Positions 1-8,553 of a stretch of DNA of 64,000 nt are shown one piece after another. Source of the stretch: Pelotomaculum thermopropionicum SI (GTDB lineage: Bacteria > Bacillota > Desulfotomaculia > Desulfotomaculales > Pelotomaculaceae); assembly GCA_000010565.1 (NCBI GenBank), contig AP009389.1:496001-560000 (forward strand), in the 5' to 3' direction. Positions within the stretch are counted from its first letter, which is position 1. Each line of letters starts with the position of its first letter. Made by a program: the position numbers and the translations under genes. The notes under the pieces were generated by a model. That model did not search any database. It was not told the origin of the DNA and saw only the letters and a program-made list of their open reading frames with translations.

Positions 1-1
1 T

Positions 2-1261
2 GTGGACGTTATCCCGAATACGAGGCTGCAAGTTGTGGTGAAAACAGGAATTCCTGAACTGGGAAAGGTTCAAAATATTAACGGCAGGCGCGCTATTGTT
101 AACAGAATTCCGCTTTTTAAAGATGGAAAAATTATAGTGGCTATAGGCAAGGTGTTGTTTAAAACGAAAAAGGAGTTTGCCGAACTTGTTTCAAAATTAA
201 AGGAAGAAGTCGATTGTTACAAGCGTGAATTAAATGAAATTTATACTTCAAAATGGAAATTTGAAGATATCATTACCTGTTCGCCGAATTTAATACATGT
301 TAAAGATCTGGCCCAAAAAGTTGCTCCGGTAGATGTAAATGTAATGATACTGGGTGAGAGCGGCAGTGGAAAGGAACTCCTTGCCCACTCCATCCATAGT
401 GCCAGCACAAGAAGCTCAAAGCCTTTTGTATGTATCAATTGCGCCGCTATCCCGGAAAACATAATGGAATCCGAGCTATTTGGCTATGAGCCCGGGGCTT
501 TTACCAATGCAAAATCCAACGGCAAACTGGGAAAATTGGAGATAGCCAATAACGGCACCGTTTTTCTGGATGAAATAGGTGATATGCCTCCTTTTATGCA
601 GGCAAAACTGCTCAGGTTTTTGCAAGAAGGAGAACTGGAGAAGGTCGGATCGGTAAAGCCAGTATCCGTTAATGTACGTGTAATATGCGCGACAAATAGA
701 AACATACAAAAAATGGTTGAGGATGGGATATTTAGGGCTGATCTGTATTACCGGCTAAGCAGTATAATCTTAAAAATTCCTCCTCTGCGTGAAAGGCCTG
801 AAGATATAGAGCTTTTATGTGACCATTTTCTAAAAAGTATAACCGAAAAATGGGCTATCCCTTTGAAAAAGATAGATAAAGAAGCGCTGGAGATTTTAAA
901 GAATTATTACTGGCCCGGAAATGTAAGAGAACTGCAGCACCTTTTAGAAACATTATGCTGTATTACTGATGGAAATATAATTAAGGCCAAGGCTCTGCCA
1001 AGTTATCTTTTTGGACAATCCGATTCTGCTATGTTGAAAAACAATGAGCTAAGAAGAATCAGTCTTTCAAATATAAATTCCGATGGTAATAATAAATATA
1101 TTTGTTCAGATGTTATAAACAGCAAAGAAAAAGAGTTATTAGAAGAAGTATTAAGAAATACCGGCGGCAATAAAAGAAAAGCAGCTGAGATGCTAGGAAT
1201 ACACCGCACAACGTTGTATTATAAATTAAGAAAATACAATATGCAATATAAGGTAAATTAA
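2..1261 (+). CDS. Sigma-54-dependent transcriptional activator (AAA+ EBP), probably cut at the window edge
   Basis: Enhancer-binding protein that would use ATP hydrolysis to open sigma-54 RNA polymerase promoters. Visible in order: an N-terminal stretch (about residues 1-85) resembling the end of a PAS-type sensor followed by a coiled linker; an AAA+ domain with Walker A GESGSGKE at 118-125, a sigma-contact loop reading GAFTNA at 165-170 instead of GAFTGA, Walker B TVFLDEIGD and the arginine-rich FRADLYYRL segment; and a C-terminal Fis-type helix-turn-helix (GGNKRKAAEMLGIHRTTLYY). The frame is open from base 2 with only a GTG there, and activators of this class usually carry a full sensor domain, so the 5' end is probably missing. 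Two sigma-54 promoters follow about 300-480 bp downstream, before the AOR gene, which makes that operon the probable target (inference). Confidence 0.9.
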   Translation: MDVIPNTRLQVVVKTGIPELGKVQNINGRRAIVNRIPLFKDGKIIVAIGKVLFKTKKEFAELVSKLKEEVDCYKRELNEIYTSKWKFEDIITCSPNLIHVKDLAQKVAPVDVNVMILGESGSGKELLAHSIHSASTRSSKPFVCINCAAIPENIMESELFGYEPGAFTNAKSNGKLGKLEIANNGTVFLDEIGDMPPFMQAKLLRFLQEGELEKVGSVKPVSVNVRVICATNRNIQKMVEDGIFRADLYYRLSSIILKIPPLRERPEDIELLCDHFLKSITEKWAIPLKKIDKEALEILKNYYWPGNVRELQHLLETLCCITDGNIIKAKALPSYLFGQSDSAMLKNNELRRISLSNINSDGNNKYICSDVINSKEKELLEEVLRNTGGNKRKAAEMLGIHRTTLYYKLRKYNMQYKVN

Positions 1262-1302
1262 GTTATAAATGAAATAATTTTTTAATTAAAAAAGATATGC
1301 AG

Positions 1303-1334
1303 GTACGCATGTTTTATATATGCGTACTTTTTTT
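1303..1334 (+). terminator. Rho-independent terminator of the activator gene
   Basis: Perfect 8-bp stem GTACGCAT / ATGCGTAC around a 9-nt AT-rich loop, followed directly by a run of T. It sits about 40 bp after the activator stop codon and separates this gene from the AOR operon. Confidence 0.85.
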
Positions 1335-1357
1335 ATTTTTTAGCGACTTGTGTAGTA

Positions 1358-1374
1358 ACATGTATAATACATGT
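1358..1374. promoter_or_regulatory. Palindromic operator candidate (upstream activating site 1)
   Basis: ACATGTAT-A-ATACATGT is a perfect inverted repeat with 8-bp arms. It lies about 190 bp upstream of the first sigma-54 promoter, a normal distance for an enhancer-binding-protein site. A related palindrome sharing the core ATACATGTAT follows 40 bp later. Binding by the adjacent activator is inferred. Confidence 0.55.
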
Positions 1375-1410
1375 AGCAATTCCATTATGCAGCATGTTTT
1401 TATATTAATA

Positions 1411-1424
1411 TTATACATGTATAA
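1411..1424. promoter_or_regulatory. Palindromic operator candidate (upstream activating site 2)
   Basis: TTATACATGTATAA is a perfect 14-bp palindrome with the same ATACATGTAT core as the site at 1358-1374. The centres are about 52 bp apart, close to five helical turns, which would place both sites on the same DNA face. Confidence 0.55.
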
Positions 1425-1564
1425 AAAGATGTATAAGTTATTCTATAGTTAACTGACACTGACTGGTATGATTTTAAATTTACATTTTTATTAAAATAGG
1501 CAATTATTGCCCGTCAACTGCTATGTGAGGTGAAGTTGCTGAATTGAAAAATTAATTTTCAATA

Positions 1565-1581
1565 TTGGCATGTCAATTGCT
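1565..1581 (+). promoter_or_regulatory. Sigma-54 promoter P1 of the AOR operon
   Basis: TTGGCATG-N4-TTGCT matches the -24/-12 consensus (TTGGCACG-N4-TTGCW) at all but one position. The invariant GG (1567-1568) and GC (1579-1580) have the required spacing. Transcription would start near 1592, leaving a long leader before the AOR start at 1936. Confidence 0.75.
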
Positions 1582-1726
1582 AAGCAAAAGTTACATATTA
1601 ATATTCCTATTTACCGGAATTTGTCTTGTTTTTCGTAAACTCGAAAATGATTAACTTATACGCTTTATATACTGTTTTCTGTTCCAACAACCTGGAATTT
1701 AGAAAAGAAATATCCCGCAACCAAAA

Positions 1727-1742
1727 TGGCATAATATTTGCT
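1727..1742 (+). promoter_or_regulatory. Sigma-54 promoter P2 of the AOR operon
   Basis: TGGCAT-N5-TTGCT has the same element sequences and spacing as P1, 162 bp further downstream. Transcription would start near 1753-1755. Two tandem copies in an AT-rich gap of about 670 bp are hard to ascribe to chance. The rest of the gap (1335-1935) shows no gene; an AAGGAGG-like site at about 1770-1778 leads only to a two-codon frame. Confidence 0.7.
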
Positions 1743-1935
1743 AAAATATCATGGTAAATGCTCGGGGGAAAAAGGAGGGGTAAAAATGATATAATTATCG
1801 AACATATTATATTTTGTTTACATTTTTAAATTGAGCTATTAGATGTACTGTTAAATTTGTCTTGAAACAAAGTGAATATTGAAATCAGAAAAATGCTTTA
1901 TGGGTCATTATTGACTAATAAAGGAGTGTTTAGGG

Positions 1936-3786
1936 ATGGCTTTTGGATATTGGGGTAAAGTACTTGAAATTGATCTCGGTTCTCAAACAACTAAAGAAGT
2001 TCCCATAAAAGATGAAGTTTATAAGAAGTTTTTAGGTGGTAGCGGCGTAGCTGCATATTTGCTATACAAAAATTATGACTATACAAAACCAGCTTTGTCC
2101 GAAGAAAACCCATTAATATTTATGACAGGTTTATTGAACGGTACATTGGCGCCGTCATCTGCAAGGTCAAGTGTTGTTGGCAAATCCCCGTTGACAGAGA
2201 TCTGGGGCGAGTCCAATGTCGGTGGTCATTGGGGTGCCGAAGTTAAAAAAACCGGTTATGACGGGTTTATTTTAAAAGGAGTATCAGACAAGCCTGTAGC
2301 CATTTATATCAATGATGATAAAGTCCAGTTTATTGATGCGCGGGATTTATGGGGAAAAGATGTCTTTGAGGCTTCCGATTTGATTAGAAGTAAAACTGAT
2401 GAAAAAGCGAGAGTCGCGTGTATCGGTATAGCCGGCGAAAATCAAGTAAAAATAGCCTCAATAATGATGGACGCCCCTGTAACAAGGGCAGCCGGCCGCT
2501 GCGGCTTCGGTGCCTTGATGGGATATAAAAGGGTAAAGGCCATTGCTGTTAAGGGTACCAAGAAAGTGGAACTCCATGATAAAGCAAAACTACAGGAGTT
2601 CACAAAGGAATTCACTCAGGTTCTGAAGACGAATGCGGCGATCCTTCATGACTTTGGTACCCTGGGGACCATACAAGGCGTTGAATCTGAAGGCGATCTG
2701 CCCATCAAAAACTGGACTCTCGGCTCTTGGGAAGAAGGAGCATATAAAATCAGCGGCCAAATGCTGGCGGAGACCGTTCAAACCGGTCATCATGCATGCC
2801 ATGCCTGCACTATCAGGTGCGGCAAGGAAGCGCAAGTTACAGTAGGCCCCTATAAAGGAGCTATAGGTCACGCTCCTGAATATGAAACAGGCGCTGCTTT
2901 TGGTTCATTGATCTTAAATGATGACCTTGAGATTATCGTTGCCTGCAATGACCTCTGCAACAGATACGGCATGGACACGATTGAAGCAGGAAGCACCATC
3001 GCCATGGCCATCGAGGCATATGAAAAAGGCTTGCTAACTGATAGGGACACTGAAGGCATTGAACTCAAATGGGGCATGAAGGAAGATCTGTTGGTTGTCC
3101 TGGAAAAAATGGCCAACAACAAAGTTGGACTGGGCAGATTGCTGGCGCAAGGCGTAAAAAGAGCAGCGGATGAAATTGGCGGTATTGCACCTGAATTTGC
3201 AATACACACCAAGGGACAAGCACTTGCTATGCACGACCCGCGGGCTTACACCACCATGGTGGCTGACTATGCCACCTGCAACAGGGGCGGATGCCACCTT
3301 GAATGCTTAGGTTACTTCTCTGAAGGGGGAGCTTACCCTGCCAAATGTGTAGGCTTTACCAAACCGTATGATCCCCACGGCTATGAAAACAAAGCTGAAT
3401 ATGCGGTTAGGTTGATGAATTTCATGACCGTATTCAATGCTTTGGGATTGTGCAAATTTATCATGCTGGGTCATATTACTCCGGAAATGGCGAGTCAATG
3501 GATTAATGCAGCCACAGGATGGGACTTGACCGGTAAAGATGTTGAGCTTGCAGGAGACAGGTTGTTTAATATCAAGCGTATGTACAATAACAGGCTTGGC
3601 ATAAGTCGTAAAGATGATGTGCTTCCGCAAAGATTGCTGTTGCATGATCGCCAGACTGGCGCGGCAGCTGGCAGTCTTCCTTATTACAGCAGGATTATGA
3701 AGGATTTATATGACTATCGTAAATGGACTCCCGAGGGACTTCCCAGCCAGGAGAAGCTGAAAGAGCTTGGTTTAGATACTCTTTAG
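1936..3786 (+). CDS. Tungsten-containing aldehyde:ferredoxin oxidoreductase
   Basis: Catalyses reversible oxidation of aldehydes to carboxylic acids with ferredoxin, using a tungsto-bispterin and one [4Fe-4S] cluster in the cytoplasm. The 616 residues fit the family (about 600-620). The N-terminal part (GYWGKVLEIDL... GGSGVAAYLL) is the AOR beta-sandwich domain that binds the pterins. The cluster ligands are Cys288, Cys291 and Cys295 in CHACTIRC, with the fourth at Cys506 (GLCKF). AAAGGAG lies about 10 nt before the ATG. The gene is followed at once by a MoaD/ThiS-like protein and then an iron alcohol dehydrogenase, which suggests interconversion of acid, aldehyde and alcohol with release or uptake of electrons. 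Expression is probably sigma-54 dependent. The exact aldehyde cannot be read from the sequence. Confidence 0.95.
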   Translation: MAFGYWGKVLEIDLGSQTTKEVPIKDEVYKKFLGGSGVAAYLLYKNYDYTKPALSEENPLIFMTGLLNGTLAPSSARSSVVGKSPLTEIWGESNVGGHWGAEVKKTGYDGFILKGVSDKPVAIYINDDKVQFIDARDLWGKDVFEASDLIRSKTDEKARVACIGIAGENQVKIASIMMDAPVTRAAGRCGFGALMGYKRVKAIAVKGTKKVELHDKAKLQEFTKEFTQVLKTNAAILHDFGTLGTIQGVESEGDLPIKNWTLGSWEEGAYKISGQMLAETVQTGHHACHACTIRCGKEAQVTVGPYKGAIGHAPEYETGAAFGSLILNDDLEIIVACNDLCNRYGMDTIEAGSTIAMAIEAYEKGLLTDRDTEGIELKWGMKEDLLVVLEKMANNKVGLGRLLAQGVKRAADEIGGIAPEFAIHTKGQALAMHDPRAYTTMVADYATCNRGGCHLECLGYFSEGGAYPAKCVGFTKPYDPHGYENKAEYAVRLMNFMTVFNALGLCKFIMLGHITPEMASQWINAATGWDLTGKDVELAGDRLFNIKRMYNNRLGISRKDDVLPQRLLLHDRQTGAAAGSLPYYSRIMKDLYDYRKWTPEGLPSQEKLKELGLDTL

Positions 3787-3792
3787 CAGAGC

Positions 3793-4047
3793 ATGGTGGA
3801 TGTGATGGAGAAGCTTAATATTACAGTCAATTTATTAGGTTATTTAATGTGGTACCCCAGTAGCAGGGGCAAAGAACATCAATTGCAGGTTGATAAAGGT
3901 GCAAAAGTTGTTGATGTTCTTAACAAACTAAATGTACCACCTGAGCAAGTCCATACTATCCTTAAAAACGGTAAATATATTGACAAAAATGAAGAGCTTT
4001 GTGAGGGAGATGTTATTACAATAATTCCCGTCGTTGCAGGTGGTTAA
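3793..4047 (+). CDS. MoaD/ThiS-family small sulfur-carrier protein
   Basis: Ubiquitin-fold protein of 84 residues ending in the diagnostic Gly-Gly (VVAGG), the tail that is adenylated and thiocarboxylated to donate sulfur during molybdopterin or thiamin synthesis. The body (TVNLLGYLMWYPS... VLNKLNVPPEQVHTILKNG... EGDVITIIPV) follows the beta-grasp pattern. It starts 6 nt after the AOR stop, so it is co-transcribed and probably serves the tungstopterin of that enzyme, as seen for other AOR-linked MoaD proteins (inference). ATG 3793 lacks a clear ribosome site. ATG 3805, preceded by GGTGG, is an equally plausible start and gives 80 residues. Confidence 0.85.
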   Translation: MVDVMEKLNITVNLLGYLMWYPSSRGKEHQLQVDKGAKVVDVLNKLNVPPEQVHTILKNGKYIDKNEELCEGDVITIIPVVAGG

Positions 4048-4094
4048 GGTTTACATTTAATCTACGTATTTGTGCTTACAAAGTAAAAAATTTG

Positions 4095-4116
4095 TTGTGT
4101 ACGGCCGTATGCACAA
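4095..4116. promoter_or_regulatory. Palindrome upstream of the alcohol dehydrogenase
   Basis: An inverted repeat with perfect core TACGGCCGTA, extended outwards by TTGTG on the left and CACAA on the right with a one-base offset. It lies about 130 bp before the ADH start in a 196-bp gap. It may be an operator. No sigma-54 or clear sigma-70 promoter was recognised next to it. Confidence 0.35.
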
Positions 4117-4243
4117 TGCGCACTCAAAAATTATTAAGCGCTGAAATGGCAAAAGGGGGGACTAACTTTACCGCTAATAACCTATTTTTACAATTTAATA
4201 ATTAAGAACTACTTAATTAATCAACTTAAAGGGGGATATTTTA

Positions 4244-5401
4244 ATGTATTACGACTTTTTAAATCCGAGTGTAAACTTTTTCGGACCAGGCTGTGTTTCG
4301 GTAGTTGGTGAAAGGTGTAAAATTTTAGGTGGGAAAAAAGCTCTAATTGTCTGCGACCCATTTTTGGCTAAAATGGAAGGCGGCCCTGTAGAGCAAGTAC
4401 TTGGATATGTTCAAGAGGCAGGATTAAAAACTGTTGTTTTTGACGGTGTAGAACCTAACCCTAAAGATAAAAACGTTCACGCTGGTCTTAAAGTATTTAA
4501 AGAAGAAAAGTGCGACATGATTATCACAGTTGGTGGAGGAAGCGCACATGACTGTGGTAAAGGTATCGGCATTGCAGCTACTCACCCTGGAGACTTGTAT
4601 AAAGACTATGCCGGTATTGAAAAACTAACCAATCCCCTGCCGCCAATTGTCGCTGTTAATACCACCGCCGGGACTGGCAGTGAAGTTACCCGTCACTGTG
4701 TCCTCACAAACACTTCAACTAGTATTAAGTTTGTTATCGTAAGCTGGAGGAACCTCCCGCTGGTTTCCATCAACGACCCCATGCTTATGCTGAAAAAGCC
4801 TGCCGGCTTAACCGCAGCCACCGGTATGGATGCTTTAACCCATGCTGTAGAATGTTATGTTACCAAGGCTGCTAATCCTGTTACCGATGCATTGTGTGCA
4901 CAATCAATTAAGCTTATTGCTAACAACCTGCGTCAGGCTGTAGCAAATGGTGAAAATCTTACTGCGAGAGAAAATATGGCTTATGCTTCGATATTGGCGG
5001 GTATGGCATTCAATAACGCCGGCCTTGGTTATGTACATGCCATGGCACACCAATTGGGTGGCTATTATGATATGGCGCATGGTGTAGCGAATGCTATCCT
5101 ATTGCCGCATGTTGCACGTTTCAACCTTATTAGCAACCCGCAGAAGTTCGCTGACATTGCCGTATTTATGGGCGAAAATATTGAAGGTCTTTCTGTAAGA
5201 GCTGCTGCAGAGAAGGCCATTGACGCTATAGTCCAGCTTTCCAAGGATGTTGGAATTCCGTCGGGTCTTGCTGAAATGGGCGTTAAGGAAGAAGACTTTG
5301 ATAAAATGGCTAAGACGGCTCTGGAAGATGGTAACGCCGGATGCAACCCGATTGTCGGGACCCATCAAGACATCGTTAAGCTCTTTGCGGCTGCTATGTA
5401 A
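4244..5401 (+). CDS. Iron-containing alcohol dehydrogenase
   Basis: Group III NAD(P)-dependent dehydrogenase, 385 residues, normal for the family. The cofactor-binding GGGSAHDCGKGIG segment lies near residue 98. The metal ligands fall at the family positions: Asp196 and His200 in GMDALTHAVE, His265 in GYVHAMAHQLGG and His279 in MAHGVANAILLPH. It lies downstream of AOR and MoaD on the same strand with a 196-bp gap, so it may form one functional unit reducing the aldehyde made by AOR to an alcohol, or the reverse. GGGGG stands before the ATG. Codon use is AT-rich like AOR and unlike the genes after 6.8 kb. The physiological alcohol is unknown. Confidence 0.93.
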   Translation: MYYDFLNPSVNFFGPGCVSVVGERCKILGGKKALIVCDPFLAKMEGGPVEQVLGYVQEAGLKTVVFDGVEPNPKDKNVHAGLKVFKEEKCDMIITVGGGSAHDCGKGIGIAATHPGDLYKDYAGIEKLTNPLPPIVAVNTTAGTGSEVTRHCVLTNTSTSIKFVIVSWRNLPLVSINDPMLMLKKPAGLTAATGMDALTHAVECYVTKAANPVTDALCAQSIKLIANNLRQAVANGENLTARENMAYASILAGMAFNNAGLGYVHAMAHQLGGYYDMAHGVANAILLPHVARFNLISNPQKFADIAVFMGENIEGLSVRAAAEKAIDAIVQLSKDVGIPSGLAEMGVKEEDFDKMAKTALEDGNAGCNPIVGTHQDIVKLFAAAM

Positions 5402-5476
5402 TTAATCACGGCTAATTCCTCACCCAAATAAATAATGTGTAGTACAGGCTCGCCCCAAAGGTGGTATTGCCGGAAC

Positions 5477-5517
5477 AGGGGGTGACTTCAATAGTTGCTC
5501 CCTATTATTTTTTCTTT
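5477..5517 (+). terminator. Probable terminator after the alcohol dehydrogenase
   Basis: AGGGGGTGACT and AGTTGCTCCCT form an imperfect hairpin with a TCAAT loop, followed by a T-rich tract. It would separate the ADH from the membrane protein gene that follows. Confidence 0.5.
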
Positions 5518-5561
5518 TTAAACTAATTGATTGAATGTTCATAATCAGGAGGGGTAACACC

Positions 5562-6512
5562 ATGACAAGCTCCCTTTTGCTTCCAATAGGTGGGATTAGT
5601 TTTCTTCACCTTTGCATAGCTTTTGTGGGTGGATTATTCGGAGCTGCCGTAGGAGCGCTTCCCGCATTCATATTATGTGGCCTCTTCGTATTCATTGGTT
5701 CGGTTTTAATGATTGCTGGAGCAGGACCGGATTTTCTGAATACCTTTGGTTTTGGGTTTACATTTGGACCACAGGCCTGCTTTGGAGCAGCGGTTGTTGC
5801 TCACATGTACGCACATAAGAAAGGCCTGTCGCCGGGAAGGGATATTACAGCAGGACTGATGGGCACTAAAAGCATGGATGTACTACTGGTAGGTGGCCTT
5901 TTTGGTGCGCTTAGCGTTATCCTGAACTGGATTTTCATAACTGTGCTGCCTTGGAAATGGGGCGGTATGCTCTGGACTGATGCGGTTGCTTTATCGATCA
6001 CCATTATGGGTATTATCGGACGGCTAATGTTTGACTCTAAGAGTGGTTTGTTTGGTAAGGTCGCGGAGGGAGAAAGCCGCTTCAACCCCACTGAAAAAAG
6101 CGTCCTATGGTTGCCATGGCAGATGTCGTGGAAAGAGCTTCTTGTTATCGGTTTCGGAGTCGGTCTGTTATCAAGTTACTTTGCTTTGCTGTTGGGAGCG
6201 GAGCATGGTGGTGCAGTTATTGGTTTTGGAATTTCCGGTTTAAGTCTTGTCTTTTTGCAGTTCGGCACCAAAATGCCTGTCACCCACCACATATCGGCAA
6301 TTGCTGCTGGCGCTGCCTTAGCTAGTCACAGTCTCATATGGGGTACCATTTTTGGGATCATCTCTTCTTTCGCAGGTCAATTTTGGGCGTGTCTATTTAC
6401 GGTACATGCCGATACCTATATAGACCCGCCGGCAGCTGCTATTTTCAGCGTGACGACCATCATGGTGGGTTTGGCTGCACTTGGTTTATTTACTGCGATT
6501 CCATTACCTTAA
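5562..6512 (+). CDS. Multi-pass membrane protein of unknown function
   Basis: 316 residues from ATG 5562, chosen because AGGAGGGG lies 6 nt upstream; an in-frame ATG at 5535 has no such site. About eight hydrophobic segments can be seen, many glycine-rich (FVGGLFGAAVGALPAF, GVGLLSSYFALLLGAEHGG, MVGLAALGLFTAIPLP), with a conserved-looking THHISAIAAGAALASHS stretch near the end. I do not recognise the family. Position after AOR/ADH and before a CoA-transferase suggests transport or a membrane step linked to carboxylate or aldehyde use, but this is only context. A tail of a second membrane protein follows directly. Confidence 0.75.
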   Translation: MTSSLLLPIGGISFLHLCIAFVGGLFGAAVGALPAFILCGLFVFIGSVLMIAGAGPDFLNTFGFGFTFGPQACFGAAVVAHMYAHKKGLSPGRDITAGLMGTKSMDVLLVGGLFGALSVILNWIFITVLPWKWGGMLWTDAVALSITIMGIIGRLMFDSKSGLFGKVAEGESRFNPTEKSVLWLPWQMSWKELLVIGFGVGLLSSYFALLLGAEHGGAVIGFGISGLSLVFLQFGTKMPVTHHISAIAAGAALASHSLIWGTIFGIISSFAGQFWACLFTVHADTYIDPPAAAIFSVTTIMVGLAALGLFTAIPLP

Positions 6513-6557
6513 TACCAACAAAAATAGCTATTCGATACTTCCTAATTTTGGACTTGA

Positions 6558-6794
6558 CTCTCAAGTCCACTAATTTTCTTTGCTTATCGTGGTTTTTCAG
6601 TAATTCTCTTTGCACCTGTTTGTGCTCTTGTGGCCGCACTTTTTAACGGTGCTGCTCCCGATTTAAAATTGCCCAGCCCAGGAGTATCTATCATTCCGTT
6701 GCTGGTGGTTTTGGTTCTTAACTATGCTGTTGTGAAAACTTTAACAGCTTTTCTGATGGTTGGCCTGCATGCTCTTATCAAGTTCAACATGTAG
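6558..6794 (+). pseudogene. C-terminal remnant of a second membrane protein
   Basis: An open frame of 78 codons without any usable start or ribosome site, ending in TAG at 6792-6794. The translation is clearly protein-like: two hydrophobic helices around VILFAPVCALVAALFNGAA and IIPLLVVLVLNYAVVKTL, ending in a third helix (AFLMVGLHALIKF). The upstream part is missing or out of frame, because an in-frame TGA stands at 6555. This explains the otherwise gene-free 330 bp between the membrane protein and the CoA-transferase. Either a frameshift lies around 6513-6560 or the 5' part was deleted. Confidence 0.55.
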
Positions 6795-6844
6795 AAGTGA
6801 ATTTTTCAGTATAACCCATAAAACTAAGGAAAGGAGCACAAAAA

Positions 6845-8398
6845 ATGGCACCCAGGTTTTTGACTGCGGAAGAGGCTGTGAATCTTATCAAAGACGGGGA
6901 TACAGTAGCAAGTGTTGGGTTTCTTGGCAATGTGTTCCCGGAAGAGCTGGCCGTTGCTCTGGAAGAACGTTTTTTAAAGACAGCCAAGCCGGAAAGATTA
7001 ACCCTTATTTATGCGGCTGCTCAGGGTGACGGGAAGGAAAGGGGCCTCAATCACCTGGCTTATGAAGGTCTGGTAAAACGGGTCATTGGAGGCCACTGGA
7101 ATCTCCAGCCGAAGATGGCCAAGCTGGCCATTGAAAATAAAATCGAGGCCTATAACCTGCCCCAGGGCACCATATCCCAGCTTTTCCGGGAAATAGCCGC
7201 CAAAAGGCCGGGAGTAATTACCCATGTCGGCCTGAAAACTTTTGTCGACCCCCGTATTGAAGGCGGAAAGCTTAATGCAGTTACGAAAGAAGACATTGTA
7301 GAAGTTATTACCATCGATGGCAAAGAAAAACTCTTCTACCGCTCCATACCTTTAAATGTCGGCCTGATTCGCGGGACAAGCGCAGATCAACTGGGCAATA
7401 TAAGCCTGGAAAAAGAAGCCAATACCCTGGAGGTTCTCTCTATAGCTCAGGCCGTACGCAACTGCGGAGGAATTGTTATTGCCCAGGTAGAGCGCGTTGT
7501 CGCCGCCGGCAGTCTGGACCCCCGTCTGGTAAAGGTCCCCGGCATACTTGTTGATGTGGTTGTTGTTTCAAGGCCGGAAAATCACCATCAAACCTTTGCA
7601 GAAGTTTATAACCCCGCTTACAGCGGAGAAGTTGTAATTCCTTTAACCGAATTGCCGCCAGCAAAACTGGACGAGCGCAAGGTTATCAGCAGGAGGGCGG
7701 CATTTGAGCTTAGGCCGGGTTCTGTAGTTAACCTGGGAATCGGCATACCGGAAGGAATTGCTTCGGTTGCCGCAGAGGAAGGCATAAGCGATTTTATGAC
7801 CCTGACCGTCGAGGCAGGACCTGTCGGCGGGGTGCCTGCAGGGGGGTTGAGTTTTGGAGCGTCTACCAATCCTTACTGTGTCCTGGACCAGGCTTACCAG
7901 TTCGACTTCTACGATGGCGGCGGTGTGGATATAGCTTTTCTGGGCCTGGCACAGATGGACAGCAACGGCAACATCAACGTAAGCAAATTCGGCCCCCGCA
8001 TTGCCGGCTGCGGCGGTTTCATTAATATCACCCAGAATGCCAAGAAAGTGGTTTTCTGCGGCACCTTTAAAGCGGGCGGGCTGAAAGTAAATGTAGGCGA
8101 TGGAAAACTTACAATAGTCAACGAGGGGAAATCTGTCAAGCTGGTACCAAAAGTCGAGCAGATTACTTTCAGCGGGGAATATGCCCGCCAGCAAGGGCAA
8201 AAGGTGCTGTATATAACCGAAAGGGCCGTGTTTGAGATGACTGCTGAAGGAGTCATGCTTACGGAAATCGCGCCCGGAGTTGACCTCGAACGCGATGTGC
8301 TGCAGCAGATGGACTTCAAGCCGTTGATTTCGCCTTCGCTGAAAACCATGGATAAAAGAATTTTCATTGATGCACCCATGGGAATAAAAAACAGCTAG
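6845..8398 (+). CDS. Acyl-CoA:carboxylate CoA-transferase (fused alpha-beta, family I)
   Basis: 517-residue enzyme moving CoA between carboxylic acids, so an acid can be activated without ATP. Both halves of the class I CoA-transferase fold are present in one chain (residues about 1-270 and 285-517), as in propionate CoA-transferase and acetate CoA-transferase YdiF. The catalytic glutamate is Glu323 in [24 protein letters not shown] precedes ATG 6845. It opens a run of acyl-CoA genes (acyl-CoA dehydrogenase, EtfB, crotonase) and would provide the acyl-CoA they use. Substrate specificity cannot be told from the sequence. Codon use is GC-rich, in contrast to the genes before it. Confidence 0.92.
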   Translation: MAPRFLTAEEAVNLIKDGDTVASVGFLGNVFPEELAVALEERFLKTAKPERLTLIYAAAQGDGKERGLNHLAYEGLVKRVIGGHWNLQPKMAKLAIENKIEAYNLPQGTISQLFREIAAKRPGVITHVGLKTFVDPRIEGGKLNAVTKEDIVEVITIDGKEKLFYRSIPLNVGLIRGTSADQLGNISLEKEANTLEVLSIAQAVRNCGGIVIAQVERVVAAGSLDPRLVKVPGILVDVVVVSRPENHHQTFAEVYNPAYSGEVVIPLTELPPAKLDERKVISRRAAFELRPGSVVNLGIGIPEGIASVAAEEGISDFMTLTVEAGPVGGVPAGGLSFGASTNPYCVLDQAYQFDFYDGGGVDIAFLGLAQMDSNGNINVSKFGPRIAGCGGFINITQNAKKVVFCGTFKAGGLKVNVGDGKLTIVNEGKSVKLVPKVEQITFSGEYARQQGQKVLYITERAVFEMTAEGVMLTEIAPGVDLERDVLQQMDFKPLISPSLKTMDKRIFIDAPMGIKNS

Positions 8399-8553
8399 CC
8401 GGGCTAAGTGGTGCAAAGGAGGTGATTTGCAGGTAACTGCGCAGACCGGCCAGCTATTTGTTGGAACAACGCTTAAACGCGGTAAGGGTACGAGGAGTTA
8501 ACGGAAAACAAGTTTCTATCCGCTAAAACAACAGATTGAAAGGAGATAGCCAT

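Noticed and set aside
1770-1791. Leader peptide behind AGGAGGGG in front of the AOR gene
   Set aside because: The ATG at 1786 is followed by one codon and a stop.
8427-8501. 24-codon frame with AAAGGAGGTGA and a TTG start between the CoA-transferase and acyl-CoA dehydrogenase
   Set aside because: Good ribosome site but the peptide shows no recognisable pattern and TTG start plus short length make it unconvincing; possibly a remnant.
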